NCBI GenBank assembly: GCA_029844215.1
Contig: CM056740.1
Span: 23,107,873-23,171,872 of the forward strand
DNA length: 64,000 nucleotides
DNA from: Przewalskia tangutica
Lineage: Eukaryota > Streptophyta > Magnoliopsida > Solanales > Solanaceae
Reading direction: 5' to 3'
Of the stretch, positions 43,777 through 56,609 are shown piece after piece. The translations under genes and the position numbers were made by a program. The notes below the pieces were generated by a model. The model did no database searches and was not told the DNA's origin. It saw nothing but the letters and a program-made list of their open reading frames with translations. The stretch's first letter is position 1. Every line of letters begins with the position of its first letter.

Positions 43777-46221
43777 TGTCACGACTGCCCGGGTTCGTGG
43801 ATCGTGCCTTACCCGGGCACCCAAGTAGTCATACATCAGAGTAATCAGCGGAATATATAAAAACAAGACATGAAACAGTAGTAAAATAAGACACAGTTTA
43901 TCTGAAGAAAAGCTTGCCTTTCGGCATATATATATAACCCAAGTTTTTGCAGTTACAATCCCAAATGTACAATAGGACTACAGACCTCTAAAGAAGTAAA
44001 CCACTATGGCGGGACAGGGCCCCGCCATACCCTGAATGTACAAAACTATCTACAATACAGGGAGATCATACCCAAAAGTAGAGCCTCCGGAGAAGATGGA
44101 GCTCCTGACACCAAAGCAAAGATCCTAAGGATGTGGATCTAGCACCTGCTTGCCCTTACCTGCGGCATGAACGCAGCCCCCCGAAGGAGGTCAGTACAAC
44201 AGGTACCAAGTATGTGAAACTGTAAAGTACTTAAATGAAATCATATCACTTTAAAAACCAATTTTACAAATATGCACGAAACAACCAATGTAACCGCACA
44301 TAGTGCCACATCATAAACAAGAGCAACAATAGGTAAACTGTAACAGGTCTTTTCTAGGCTGCGGATGATCGAAGTAGGGCCACTCGCCCATATTATCATT
44401 CTGCAAGCCTAATCCTGGACTCCCGTAGTCCGCATAGGCCACTCACATAGGCCCGCATGAGGTATAACCCCGCATCGAGGGTAGCTACTCCTCGGCATCG
44501 CCCCGACTCGTTGTCCACATGGCCACATAGACCGCATGAGGCATAACCCCGCACACTAACACGAACTCTCGTAGCTCCGCATAGCCCCCGACCCGCATGA
44601 GGTATTCTCGAATCATGGTCCTGCATCGCTCGAGTCTACCCGCAGACGGAGGCGACAACCCCGGATCATCTCAAGAGGTGAGTGATATAGTACTAACATA
44701 ACAGCTTATAGTTTAAACAACATAAGCATAAGTAAGACTGACCTCTTTACACAAACGTTACAAGATACTAACACATAGCATCACAATATGTCTACTCATC
44801 AAAACCATCTTATTATACCTTTCAGAAATCAATACAAGTCTTTTATAAACACATAGGTAAACTGTTCCTTTTTATAAAACTTAAGCCATTATACTTAACT
44901 TCCCATAAAGCTAGTATAACCCTTAAGCTTCTTGTTTTAAAACAAATATTCTCCTTCTTTCAAAACTGTTTATAATTCTTTTGAAAGACTTTTTAAGATC
45001 TTTATTATTCAGGCTTAAGTCGCAAGACATTGCCGTAAGTATTATTTAGGCTTAAGTCAAAAGACATTGCCGTAGTTATTATTCAGTTAACACACGTACG
45101 TCTACCGTACTATATATATATTTAAAATATCATGCTTTAAGAGTATAGGAAGAATCACATACCTTCTTGGCGAAATCCACCTGCCAAGTCGTATATGTCG
45201 CGCGCAGAGAATCAGCCTATAATAGTCACAGACATCTATCAAAGTCTAGACTACTCTGTAGGTCATTCTAAACAGAGGGTTCTCAATTCTACGGAAAGTC
45301 GGGCAGCACTTCCCTACCCGGTGAGCTATATAAGTCTACTGTGAAACAGTCCTATTCTATTCTGTAATATTCTTCTAAGTATTTAATACTTATTCTTATA
45401 CATCTACAGTATGTATTCTCTAATACAAAAGAGGGTTAGGATTATTTACCTCGACAAGCCCAATAATATCCTAGATAAAAGTCGTTCCTGAGCAAGGTTT
45501 AGCTCCTAATTTGTACGCTCCGATAGCTCCAAGAACCCTTAGAAGTTCTTCACAACTTCTACTAAGTACTAAGGGATTTGGGCTAGGGTATTTAGGAATA
45601 GTAACTACACTTGGAAGACAACATTTCTACCAAGGGAGGGGGGTAGGTTTCGGCTAGGGCTTCTTTTATAGGGGGGGGTATTCGGCCAAGGGCCACTTAG
45701 GCTAGAGGGGGAGACTTGGACGAAATGGCTCACAAGGGAGAGGGGAGGATTTTCAAGACTTGGAGAAAGATTTGTGGATGAAGAACTCTTCATCTTAAGG
45801 GGGGTATTTATAGGTCAAGAAGTGGCCAACCAATGGCCAAGATTTAGCCAAGTGCTAGGCAAGTGTAAGGTCAAGATTAGGGCAAGTGTACCCTATCCAA
45901 CTTGCACACAAAATATCCTACCAACTCCAAGACAAAATAGGCACTCCAATCGTCCATATTGACGCCTCACGTCCACCAACTAGAGGGTGATAAGTGTCGC
46001 CCTCTCGTTGGTCCAAAATGTTTCGTCTCTCGGAAAAATCTGCAAAAATTAGAAATGGCATAGCCGGAATTTACCCTACGCGAGTTGTGTAAAACGTTTC
46101 GTCGGAAAACGATTCTTTTAGAGAGTTGTGCCAAAAAAAAAACGTCTTGTGCCTAAACTTTAAGGCTAGACTTTCGTACGTACGCCCTCACGTACATACT
46201 CTGGAAATACGGGGTATAACA
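43777..46221 (-). mobile_element. Solo LTR J (minus strand) inside solo LTR I
   Basis: 2445 bp from TGTCACGACTG to GTATAACA on the plus strand, with length and array type like the G LTR. Flanks are CTCCT (43772-43776) and CCCCT (46222-46226), a 5-bp duplication with one mismatch in a C-rich stretch. TATA box at 45805. ATGCGG-type repeats are near 44400-44640. It is the innermost insertion in the window. Confidence 0.88.
45805..45812 (-). promoter_or_regulatory. TATA box, solo LTR J
   Basis: TATTTATA on the plus strand; element-strand TATAAATA. Confidence 0.72.
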
Positions 46222-46252
46222 CCCCTCTAGCCTTAGTGGCTTGGCCGAGATA

Positions 46253-46268
46253 CCCCCCCCCCCCCCCC
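46253..46268 (+). repeat. C16 homopolymer in solo LTR I
   Basis: Uninterrupted run of C, one of the family C tracts downstream of the TATA box; the length is uncertain. Confidence 0.8.
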
Positions 46269-48813
46269 ATCTAAAGCAAGCCCTAGCCGAAACACCACCC
46301 CCCCTCCCTTGGTAGAAATGTTGTCTTCCAAGTATAGTTACTATTCCTAAATACCCTAGCCCAAATCCCTTATAGTATTTAAGTAGAAGTGGTGTAGAAC
46401 TTCTAAGGGTTCTTGGAGCATTCGGAGCGTGCATTTAGGAGCTAAACCTCGCTCAGGATCGACGTTTATACTTGGATAATATTGGGCTTATCGAGGTAAA
46501 TAATCTTATCCTTCTTTTGTAATTAGAGAATGCATACTGTAGAAGTATAGGAATAAGTATAAAATACTTAGAAGGATATTACAGAATAGGATGAACTGTT
46601 ATCACCGTAGAAGGGTATAAAAGAAGAATATTTGAATCAGATTTACATGTGATCAGATTTACAGTAGACTTGAGTAGCTTGGCGGGTAGGGAAGTGCTAC
46701 CCAATCTTCCGTATAATAGAGAACCCTCTGCTTAGAGCTTTATACAGTACAGTCTAGACGTTGATAGACGTATTTGACTGTTACAGGTCGATTCTCTGCG
46801 CGCGACATATTCGACTTGGCAGGTGGATTTCGCGGAGAAGGTATGTGATTCTTCCTATACTCTTGAGCATGATATTTTAAAGAATATATATAGTACGGTA
46901 GACGTACGTGTGTTAACTGAACGTAGTTGTACGACAATGTCTTTTGACTTAAGCCTGAATAATAAGAATCTTGAAGTATTCCAAAGAATTAAGAAACCTT
47001 TTTAAAAGAAGAGTAATGCTTGGTTTTAAAAGCTTAAGAGTTATACTAGCTTTATGGGAAGTTAGGTATAACGACTTAAGAGAGATAAAAAGAATGGTTT
47101 ATTAATTTTTGAAGTTAAGAGACTTGATCTTAAAAGATAAGAGACTTGACTTATTTATATTAATATGAGATTTTGTGTGAAACCTCATTCGTGAGTAATG
47201 AGTACTTGGTTTGTAAAAGGAATAATGTTTTACTGATTTTGGAAATGAGAATAAGTATCGAACAAACCACAGCAGCGCTAATAAAGGGAAATGTATTGAC
47301 TAATAAAGTATTACTAAAACCAGTAGAAACCTCCATCTGCATAGAAGCTAAGATGAGACAAAATTACATTTCCTAGATCATGGCTGCTTTAATAAGATTG
47401 TTATAAACGAGAATAAACCTACTCACACCTAAGGCATATTGCTCAACTTGTTTTAAAAAAGGAGATTACGTTTTAAATGATCAAGTCTATGAGTTATGAA
47501 ACCTTTCTAAAATAAAAGACTTGAGTAATTGAAATTAGGCAAACTTGAACGTTTAGAAAAGAATGTTGTTTCTTGTCCTTTTAAAAAAGGAAAGTGTTCT
47601 GGTTTACTTAAAAATGTTAGTCACTCTATTACTACGGGTATCGGGTGACCTTTATAAAAGAAATAGATCTCTTAAAGAATTAATGTATGTAGTACTTTGG
47701 TGTTAGAACTTGGTTTTGCTAAACGTAAGCATTAAAGTACCTTGTGTGGTTAGCTTGTCTATGTTTTGCTGGTAATAGCCTTGTGATACCTTCCTGCTGG
47801 TTTGAAAAGTACCCATGTTATGATACTACGTGTGTTAGTATCTTGTGATGTTATTCTTGTTGTGCTTACGTTGTTAAACGTTAAGACTGTTGTACTGTTA
47901 TTATATCACATACCCCCCTTGACTGTTATACCGAGGGCTTGCCACCCTTGATGCGGGTCTATACGGCCTATGCGGTCTGTGTGACTATGCGGAGCAGCGG
48001 TATGCTCCAGGATTGATCATTCCGGGTGTATTAGCCCGATGCGGGGGATGCCCTATGCGGTCTGTGTGACTATGCGGTCTATTGAGACTATGCGATCAGC
48101 GAGTCCAGCATCGGGGTTAGCTACCCCCGATGCGAGGAATACCTCATGCGGGTCTATGTGTGACCTATGCGGACTGTGGGAGTCCAGGGTTAGGCATGCA
48201 TAATGATACTATGGGTGATTGGCCTTGCTTCGATCATTCGCAGCCTAGGAAAGACCTGTTACAGTTTACCTATTATTGCTCTTGTTTGTGATATGGCACT
48301 TTGTGCAAATTGAACTAATTGTATTTGCAAATGGTTTTAAATACTTTGATTTCATTTAAAGTACTTTACAGTTTCACATACTTGGTACCTGTTGTACTGA
48401 CCTCCTTGGGGGGGCTGCGTTCATGCCGCAGGTAGAGGTACTCCTACTGTTGATCCCCGTTCTTAGGATCACCGTTTCAGCGTTGGAAAAGCTCCGTTTC
48501 TCCGGAGGCTTAGCATTTTGGTATGGTCCCCTGTCGTTGTAGGTATTTGCATTCAGGGGTATGGCGGGGCCCTGTCCCACCATTGTTGTTTTAAACTCTT
48601 AGAGGTCTGTAGTCCTGTTGTAAAGTTGGGATGTAACTGTTCATTTTGGGTAATTATATATTTATGCCGAAAGGCAACTTTTCTCCAGATAAACATGTGT
48701 CTTCTTTACATTTTTTTCATGTACTGTTTATATTCCGCTGATTACTCTGATGTTGTATCACTGGGGTGCCCGGGGTAAGGCACCAGTCACGGGCCCGGGT
48801 TCGGGTCGTGACA

Positions 48814-48818
48814 CTCAC
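48814..48818 (+). repeat. Target-site duplication CTCAC, right of solo LTR I
   Basis: Matches 43259-43263. Confidence 0.93.
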
Positions 48819-48940
48819 GCCCTCAAAGTCATCCCTCATGCCCGTGGAACTCCTTCCTCACTGCCGGCAGTCTAGGTACAAATCGTGTGATACGTGTAAC
48901 ATGTCTCGGCCCATCTCATGGACTCGATGTGGAATCGTAT

Positions 48941-49358
48941 GGAATACATTCCCGGTCCATCTCATGGACTCGGTATCAAATCAGGTGGTATACATTCCCG
49001 GTTCATCCCATGAACTCGGTATCGTGTGGAATACATTCCCGGTTCATCCCATGAACTCGGTATCGCATGAAATACATTCCCGGTCCATCTCATGGACTCG
49101 GTATCGTGTGGAATACATTCCCGGTTCATCCCATGAACGCGGTGTCGTGTGAAATACATTCCCGGTTCATCCCATGAACGCGGTGTCGGTCGTGAAATAC
49201 ATTCCCGCTCATCCCATGAACGCGTGTCGTAGAATACATTCCTGTTCATCCTACGAACGCGGTGTCGTGTGGAATACATTCCCGGTTCATCCCATGAACG
49301 CGGTGTCGTGTGAAATACATTCCCGGTTCATCCCATGAACGCGGTGTCGTGTGGCCAT
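48941..49358 (-). repeat. 41-bp hairpin minisatellite in the 3' LTR of element H, 10 units
   Basis: Units start with GGAATACATT or GAAATACATT at 48941, 48987, 49028, 49069, 49110, 49151, 49194, 49231, 49271 and 49312. Each holds an inverted repeat, GTTCAT-CCC-ATGAAC or GTCCAT-CTC-ATGGAC, so the arms stay complementary in both versions. Three units (49151-49270) have indels that break the 41-bp rhythm. Confidence 0.9.
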
Positions 49359-51033
49359 AACATTTAAACGCTCTTTTAAGACAGATTAAGATAATACCAT
49401 GCTTTCCTTTTAAATCAACTAAGGCAATATTATGCCCTTCTTTTTAAACCAAAATACTTTCCGTCTTAAATTCAAGTATCAACATTCTTTTCCAAAAGTT
49501 CAAGTTTGCCTAATTTCAAATACTCAAGTCTCTCATTTTCGAAAGGTTTCGTAGCTCATAGTCTTAATCGCTTAATAACATAATTCTCTTTTAAAACAAT
49601 TTGAGTAACATATGCCTTATGTGTGAGTAGGTTATTCTTGTTTATAATAATCTTATTAAAGCAGCCATGATCTAGGAAATGTAATACAATTTTGTTTTAT
49701 CTTAGCTTCTATGCAGATAGAGGTTTCTACTGGTTTTAATATAATTACTTATTTGTCAATACATTTTCTTTATTAACGCTGCAGTGGTTCGTTCGATACT
49801 TATTCTCATTTCTGAAATCAGCAAAACACTATTCTTTTAAAAACCAAGTACTCATTACTTACGAATGAGGTTTCACACTTTTTAACAAAATTCATGTCAA
49901 TTCAATTAAGTCAAGTCTCTTATCTTTTAAGATCAAGTCTCTTATCTTCTAAAATCAATAAACCATTCTTTTTATCTCTCTTAAGTCGTTATACCTAACT
50001 TCCCATAAAGCTAGTATAACTCTTAAGCTTTCAAAACCAAGTATTACTTTTCTTTCAAAAACGATTCTTAATTCTTTTGAAATACTTCAAGATTCTTTAT
50101 TATTTAAAACTCAAGTCAAAAGACATCGAAGTAAAACCACGTTCAGTTAACACACGTCGCTCACCGTACTATATATATTCTTTTAAAATATCATGCTTAA
50201 TATGATAGGAAGAAACACATACATCGCGACGATTATCGACTATTAGCAAAACGCTCCAAAGTACTGTAATCCTGCTAGCCTTTTCCACCCTTCGAGTAGA
50301 ATACGCTACTTGCAGTACTTCAACCTATAACGGTCATACAAGTCTATCAACGTCTAGACTACTCTGTAAAATAATTCTAGATACAGATTCCTTATTCTAC
50401 GGAAAGTTGGGCAGCACTTCCCTACCCGTCAAACTACACAAGTCTCATCAGAATACATTCTATGTAAGTACTGATTCAATTCTCTTCTTTTATACCATCC
50501 TTATATATATCTTATACTCATTTCTATACTACTATAGTATGTAATTTCCAATTACAATAGAAGGACAAGAGTATTTACCTCGATAAGCCCAAAATTATCC
50601 AAGTTTATATGTCGATCCTGAGCAACGTTTAGCTCCTATTCTGAACGCTCCAATTCGCTCCAAGAACCCTTAGAAGTTCTACACAACTTCTACTTAACAC
50701 TTCAACTGACTATGAAGATTTTCCTTAGGGTTTCGTTTTTGTGACTGAAGGGAAGTATAATAGTATTTCTGGGCTTTTAGTATAGGGGTAACCTTGGAAT
50801 ACTACAAGGTATTTGGGCCAAGGTATTTTGGATTAGTAACAATACTTGGAGAATACTTTTCTACCAAGGGGGGGGGGGTATTTCACGAGAACAACATAGG
50901 AAGGGGGGGTTTCGGCCGAGGGCCTCTCAAAGGGGGAGGGGGAGCTTTGGACGAGAACTACACTAAGGGGGAGAGGGATTTTGCCTTGAAATTTCACAAG
51001 TGTGGATGAAGAATAAGTCTTGCATTTAAGGGG

Positions 51034-51041
51034 TATTTATA
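51034..51041 (-). promoter_or_regulatory. TATA box, element H 3' LTR
   Basis: TATTTATA on the plus strand; element-strand TATAAATA. Confidence 0.72.
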
Positions 51042-51469
51042 GGGAAACCAATGGCCAAGATTAAGGCAAGTGGAGGGCAAGTGGAGGGCAAGTGGAGGGT
51101 GGAGATTTGGACAAGTGTTGTGTGGGTCCCACCTCATCCATCTACTACACAAATATCACAAAATATCCTACCTAATCCTTGACCAAAAATAAAGGCCAAA
51201 AACGTGCCAAGAATTCCCCTCCATTGCCGTCCACTTGAGGGACAAGTGTCGCCCTCCCGTTGGTCCAAAATATTTCATCTCTCGGAAAAATCCGCAAAAA
51301 TTATAAATGTTGCAACCGTAATTTTCCCTTCGCAAAGTCCGGAAAACGTTTCGTCGGAAAACAATTCTTTTCGCTAGTTGTGCACAAATTTCGTCCCTTT
51401 GCCTACTTAAGGCTAAAACTTTTGTACGTACGCCCTCACGTACATACTCTGGAAATACGGGGTATAACA

Positions 51470-51482
51470 TTCTCCCCTCCTT
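51470..51482 (-). other. Polypurine tract, element H
   Basis: TTCTCCCCTCCTT on the plus strand, directly next to the 3' LTR start. Confidence 0.9.
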
Positions 51483-51897
51483 AGAAACATTCGTCCCGAA
51501 TGTTCCTTCTCAAGACGGATAACGATAAAGTTCCTCTTAACTTAAACAAGTTGCCAATGCCACACCTGACCACAAAATAACACACGCGCAAATACTTAAA
51601 TCCAAGTCCACGAGAAATCACCTCTAGCATTACAAAAGCTCCCACCCAAGGTCTAAAAGATATTCCCTTCGCACCTTTACTTCACAAAAGTAATGATCAT
51701 TTCTATTCTCTCAGCACATGTTCACTTCTTTCCTTACTCGTCGTACTCTTCTCGAACACTTGAACTCTTCTAGTATACGTACCATACTTCAGTCATCACT
51801 TCAGTTTCCAAAATCTCTGGAGTTACTACCTCCAAACTTGGTCATCTTACTAGCCTCGAATTTCTTCAAGGCCCTTCCCGACCTTCACGATCCGATT
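51483..51897 (-). other. Non-coding 3' tail of element H
   Basis: Includes the ACATTCGTCCCGAATGT inverted repeat near 51487 and the AGATGACCAAGTTTGGAGGTAG stretch (as AAGTTTGGAGGTAG) also found in A at 4760-4785. No integrase remnant. The ORF at 51718-51993 is not conserved. Confidence 0.65.
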
Positions 51898-52087
51898 CTG
51901 GTCGAACATATCCACGAACTCGTACAACGGTCATCTAAACTTGGGCCTGGCGCCCTCGTGACCCTACCACCTGGCGGGACCACCTCGAACTGACCCCACC
52001 ACATTACAGGCCGCGGGTTGACCCGCGATCGGTCCTCAACCCGACCCGCTATCGCGCCAAACTCTTGTTCCCCCGATCCGGAACAAT
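51898..52087 (-). other. Conserved non-coding core, element H copy
   Basis: Reverse complement of 22343-22532. It keeps the CGGGTTGA/TCAACCCG inverted repeat, GGTCAGTTCGAGGTGGTCCC and AGGCCCAAGTTTAG. Confidence 0.67.
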
Positions 52088-52439
52088 CTCACTAATCAAG
52101 TCACGAAAACCTAGTGGACTCCTACCCTCTTTCATTTCATACCACACAGGGACTTATCACACAAATATATCCCACGTATACTATGCACTCCGATAAAGGT
52201 CAACATAAACATAAATCTTTTACTCAAGATGGCCTCGCATCTAAGGTCTCTACGTATAAAACTCTAAGGCTCACACTTTCCCTGTCCCCAAACTTACCCT
52301 TCTAACTAACCATGTTTTCTAAACACAATTTTAACATAATGCTATCTGAACATAATACTTAGAATTTCATCATATCATCAACGCATACTAGTCTCTAGAG
52401 GGGTAAGAATATACCTGTATCATTTGCTTCACTCTAATC
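52088..52439 (-). other. Non-coding internal segment, element H
   Basis: Same segment as 21971-22342 in C. No coding motif. Confidence 0.65.
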
Positions 52440-53631
52440 ATAGGCACGCAGGCGATACCGTAGAAGGCGATGAACCCGCCATCGACCCTAGGCTACGCCA
52501 TTCTGCCTGCATTCTCCTATAAGCACGCCTCGTCACATGGCCCTCGACGATCGCAGTGAAACAAGCACCGCAGAAGACGACATTCCCGATGACGCCGCCA
52601 CATCGCGCACACCGGTGGGACATGAATCATGCCGCTAGAACCTATGTATATCTCAGAAACGAAGCCCCGAGCTCGACCAGCTCGAATACCGAACGCCCCA
52701 AGATCGCGGAGGACCACTCATCTTGGCGGAGGTACATAACTAGCTCGCCGAGGCGGTCCGCTCGAAAGTTACCAAAGGACCTCGCTGCCCGCCTCTTCTC
52801 GCTTATCTCGCCATTCCGTCGACCTCTCCGCCTCATATCCAAGTGCATAAGCTGCATGCGGCAATGTTCATGCCCGGCCAAGAGCTACACCCAACAAGCC
52901 TCGCCAAGTAGTCATCGAGCTCGTGACGTGGCGGTGCACTGTCCTCCATGTCGGCTACCAATGCGGGACGCATCGAGCTAATGAGTCAAACTCACATTGT
53001 ACTCCCGAACCGCACGCCGGCCTACCTCAACGCCATAAACTGCTTACCGAGCCCTTCTCATCCGCGAGGCAAGAAATGTGCAAGAAATGCCCCGAGAACT
53101 CGTCCCATACTACCGGAAGTGCATACTCTCCCGACAACTCCCACGAATCAAAACCACCGATCGCAGTATCACGCACCGATGCGAACCAAAGACCACCGAC
53201 TCGGTCTCCAAGCCTTGATCACTCTCATGATCCGTCAGAATCGCTTGATGAACTCCTCGGATCATCCTCGTGCCTCGACCAGAACTCGCGGCTACAACTC
53301 GTAAAGTCCCGTAGCCTCAAACTATCCGATTGGGTGAACCACGGTACTATCGAATCGAATCGCCAGATCCAACCTATCTCGTGTTCTGCCACGATCCCGC
53401 CGAATCGGGCTATCTTTGTACCCAACTCCTCTCGCCCAGTGCCGTGGACCGAGGCTCGTATCGTGGTCTCAGCAGCCCACCGCTGCGCTCTAAACTCTGT
53501 TGGGCCGGGCGCCGCAAAACTCGCCGCGTCAAGCACTATCTCGGTAATGACTGGCTCGCGCTCGCATCTCTCAGATCCTACTAGCAGCTCCTCGCTGTTG
53601 CCCATCTGGGCCCGGTTTTTGCGCGAGGCAT
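52440..53631 (-). pseudogene. gag: Broken gag, element H
   Basis: The ATG at 53631 (minus) opens MPRAKTGPRWATARS, a match in place to A's MPRARQRA. On the minus strand SDSLRLRDFTSCS is clear near 53320, and degraded stretches equal to RLRDTA, FLAHFL and DSLARY follow toward 52900. QMHLD-like capsid C-terminal text is near 52850 and an altered zinc knuckle near 52540. Frames change repeatedly, with many 1-2-bp losses next to CG or CAG. The long plus-strand ORFs over this region (52923-53633 and others) are its antisense shadow. Same architecture as A's gag, with no 20-codon deletion like B and C. Confidence 0.68.
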
Positions 53632-53738
53632 AATCGTAAAACGAAATACGCCGAGGGGTCCAACTTATAACACAGCTCTAAGGAACGATCTCAGAATGAG
53701 AAGAATGGAAACCAATCCTAAATGTCCTGCAGCCTCCT

Positions 53739-53772
53739 GATTATAGATGTGGTGCACAACACATCGATAATC
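53739..53772 (-). promoter_or_regulatory. Leader hairpin with GTGCAC loop, element H
   Basis: On the element strand arms GATTATCGATGTG and CACATCTATAATC, loop TTGTGCAC. It has the same A-T version of the ninth pair as element A. Confidence 0.6.
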
Positions 53773-53817
53773 AAGACTCTACTAGACACGGTCTGTAGAC
53801 ACTTTCCGAGGATTAAT

Positions 53818-53829
53818 CGCTCGATACCA
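53818..53829 (-). other. Primer binding site, element H
   Basis: CGCTCGATACCA on the plus strand, 4 nt from the LTR end at 53834. Confidence 0.85.
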
Positions 53830-54486
53830 CTTTTGTCACGACCAACCTGCCTGGATCGTGCCTTACCCGGGCACCCAAGTAGACATACATCAGAGTAACC
53901 AGCGGAATATAAAACAAGACATGAAACAATATGAAGAGAGAAACAATTTATCTGAGAAAAATTGTCCTTCGGCATATATTTAATAAAACTTGAACAATTA
54001 CATCCCCATTTACAAAACCTGCCCACAAGATTACATGCACCTAAGAATGTAACAACTATGACGGACAGGCCCCGCCATACCCACGAATGTACAAGAACCT
54101 ACAACTCAAGGAAACATACAAAAGATAAGCCTCCGAGAAACGGAGCTTCCTAATCTGTTGCGTGATCCTATGAGCGAGGATCAACAACGGTGTACCTCTA
54201 CTGCGGCGTGAACGCAGCCCCAAAGGAGGTCGATCTGACAGTACCAAGTATGTGGCGAAAAATCAGAACGAAATCATAACAGTCTAAAATAAAACAGGAG
54301 ACATGTATGATAACAAAACTACAGTTCACAACATAAAAACAGTCATGTCAAGTCAGGGACTCACGCCCTCAAAGTCATCCCTCATGCCCGTGGAACTCCT
54401 TCCTCACTGCCGGCAGTCTAGGTATAAATCGTGTGATACGTGTAACATGTCTCGGCCCATCTCATGGACTCGAGGTGGAATCGTAT

Positions 54487-54943
54487 GGAATACATTCCCG
54501 GTCCATCTCATGGACTCGGTATCAAATCAGGTGGTATACATTCCCGGTTCATCCCATGAACTCGGTATCGTGTGGAATACATTCCCGGTTCATCCCATGA
54601 ACTCGGTATCGCATGAAATACATTCCCGGTCCATCTCATGGACTCGGTATCGTGTGGAATACATTCCCGGTTCATCCCATGAACGCGGTGTCGTGTGAAA
54701 TACATTCCCGGTTCATCCCATGAACGCGGTGTCGTGTGAAATACATTCCCGGTTCATCCCATGAACGCGGTGTCGTGTGAAATACATTCCCGGTTCATCC
54801 CATGAACGCGGTGTCGTGTGAAATACATTCCCGGTTCATCCCATGAACGCGGTGTCGTGTGAAATACATTCCCGGTTCATCCCATGAACGCGGTGTCGTG
54901 TGAAATACATTCCCGGTTCATCCCATGAACGCGGTGTCGTGTG
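54487..54943 (-). repeat. 41-bp hairpin minisatellite in the 5' LTR of element H, 11 units
   Basis: Units start at 54487, 54533, 54574, 54615, 54656, 54697, 54738, 54779, 54820, 54861 and 54902; spacing is exactly 41 except the first (46). Units 1 and 4 have GTCCAT-CTC-ATGGAC, the others GTTCAT-CCC-ATGAAC. The last seven units are almost identical, a sign of recent expansion. It lies in the part of the LTR downstream of the TATA box, so it should be transcribed. Confidence 0.92.
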
Positions 54944-56601
54944 GCCATAACATTTAAACGCTCTTTTAAGACAGATTAAGATAATACCATGCTTTCCTTT
55001 TAAATCAACTAAGGCAATATTATGCCCTTCTTTTTAAACCAAAACACTTTCCGTCTTAAATTCAAGTATCAACATTCTTTTACAAAAGTTCAAGTTTGCC
55101 TAATTTCAAATACTCAAGTCTCTCATTTTCGAAAGGTTTCGTAGCTCATAGTCTTAATCGCTTAATAACATAATTCTCTTTTAAAACAATTTGAGTAACA
55201 TATGCCTTATGTGTGAGTAGGTTATTCTTGTTTATAATAATCTTATTAAAGCAGCCATGATCTAGGAAATGTAATACAATTTTGTTTTATCTTAGCTTCT
55301 ATGCAGATGGAGGTTTCTACTGGTTTTAATATAATTACTTATTTGTCAATACATTTTCCTTTATTAACGCTGCAGTGGTTCGTTCGATACTTATTCTCAT
55401 TTCTGAAATCAGCAAAACACTATTCTTTTAAAAACCAAGTACTCATTACTTACGAATGAGGTTTCACACTTTTTAACAAAATTCATGTCAATTCAATTAA
55501 GTCAAGTCTCTTATCTTTTAAGATCAAGTCTCTTATCTTCTAAAATTAATAAACCATTCTTTTTATCTCTCTTAAGTCGTTATACCTAACTTCCCATAAA
55601 GCTAGTATAACTCTTAAGCTTTCAAAACCAAGTATTACTTTTCTTTCAAAAACGATTCTTAATTCTTTTGAAATACTTCAAGATTCTTTATTATTTAAAA
55701 CTCAAGTCAAAAGACATCGAAGTAAAACCACGTTCAGTTAACACACGTACGTCTACCGTACTATATATATTCTTTTAAAATATCATGCTTAAGAGGATAG
55801 GAAGAATCACATACCTCGCGACGATTATCGACTATTAGCAAAACGCTCCAAAGTACTGTAATCCTGCTAGCCTTTTCCACCCTTCGAGTAGAATACGCTA
55901 CTTGCAGTACTTCAACCTATAACGGTCATACAAGTCTATCAACGTCTAGACTACTCTGTAAAATAATTCTAGATACAGATTCCTTATTCTACGGAAAGTT
56001 GGGCAACACTTCCCTACCCGTCAAACTACACAAGTCTACTGTAAATACAGTCCTATGTAAGTACAGTTCAATTCTCTTCTTTTATACCATCCTTATATAT
56101 ATCTTATACTCATTTCTATACTACTATAGTATGTAATTTCCAATTACAATAGAAGGACAAGAGTATTTACCTCGATAAGCCCAAAATTATCCAAGTTTAT
56201 ATGTCGATCCTGAGCAACGTTTAGCTCCTATTCTGAACGCTCCAATTCGCTCCAAGAACCCTTAGAAGTTCTACACAACTTCTACTTAACACTTCAACCG
56301 ACTATGAAGATTTTCCTTAGGGTTTCGTTTTGTGGTGAAGGAAGTATAATAGTATTTCGGGCTTTTAGTATAGGGGTAACCTTGGAATACTACAAGGTAT
56401 TTGGGCTAGTATTTTGGAATAGTAACAATACTTGGAGAATACTTTTCTACCAAGGGGGTATTTCACGAGAACAACTTAGGAAGGGGTTTGGTGAGGGCCT
56501 CTCAAAGGGGAGGAGCTTTGGAGAACTACACTAAGGGGGAGAGGGATTTTGCCTTGAAATTTCACAAGTGTGGATGAAGAATAAGTCTTGCATTTGAGGG
56601 G

Positions 56602-56609
56602 TATTTATA
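56602..56609 (-). promoter_or_regulatory. TATA box, element H 5' LTR
   Basis: TATTTATA on the plus strand; element-strand TATAAATA. Confidence 0.75.

Larger units (their letters stand above)
43264..48813 (+). mobile_element. Solo LTR I (plus strand) inside element H, itself interrupted by solo LTR J
   Basis: 43264-43776 plus 46222-48813 make one LTR of about 3.1 kb, TGTTATACCCC to GTGACA, flanked by CTCAC. No PBS or PPT adjoins it, so the interior was lost by LTR-LTR recombination. The TATA-like site is TATTAATA (43672-43679), a changed form. It carries ATGCGG-type repeats near 47940-48190, an ORF of 60 codons at 46823, and a C16 run at 46253. No gene. Confidence 0.92.
42705..51469 (-). repeat. 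3' LTR of element H, interrupted by solo LTR I
   Basis: Parts 42705-43263 and 48819-51469, joined at the CTCAC target duplication of solo LTR I. Ends TGTCACGACC... and ...GTATAACA on the plus strand. It contains the 41-bp hairpin minisatellite (48941-49358), TATA box at 51034 and G tracts near 50868-50945. Confidence 0.92.

Noticed and set aside
43264..48813. A complete element with 43264 and 46222 as two LTRs
   Set aside because: The two parts are complementary halves of one LTR split by solo LTR J, with no PBS or PPT.
48766..49152. 128-codon ORF over the 41-bp array (and 54303-54698, 48962-49279)
   Set aside because: Its repeating peptide is only the translation of a tandem repeat. 41 is not a multiple of 3, so the frame rotates from unit to unit.
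52923..53633. 236-codon plus-strand ORF and its neighbours at 52556-53304
   Set aside because: They run antisense to the degraded gag of element H, have no recognisable domain, and are GC-rich shadows of Ser/Arg-rich text.
54487..54943. CRISPR-like array
   Set aside because: Units are contiguous, with no unique spacers, in a plant LTR, and no cas genes are present.
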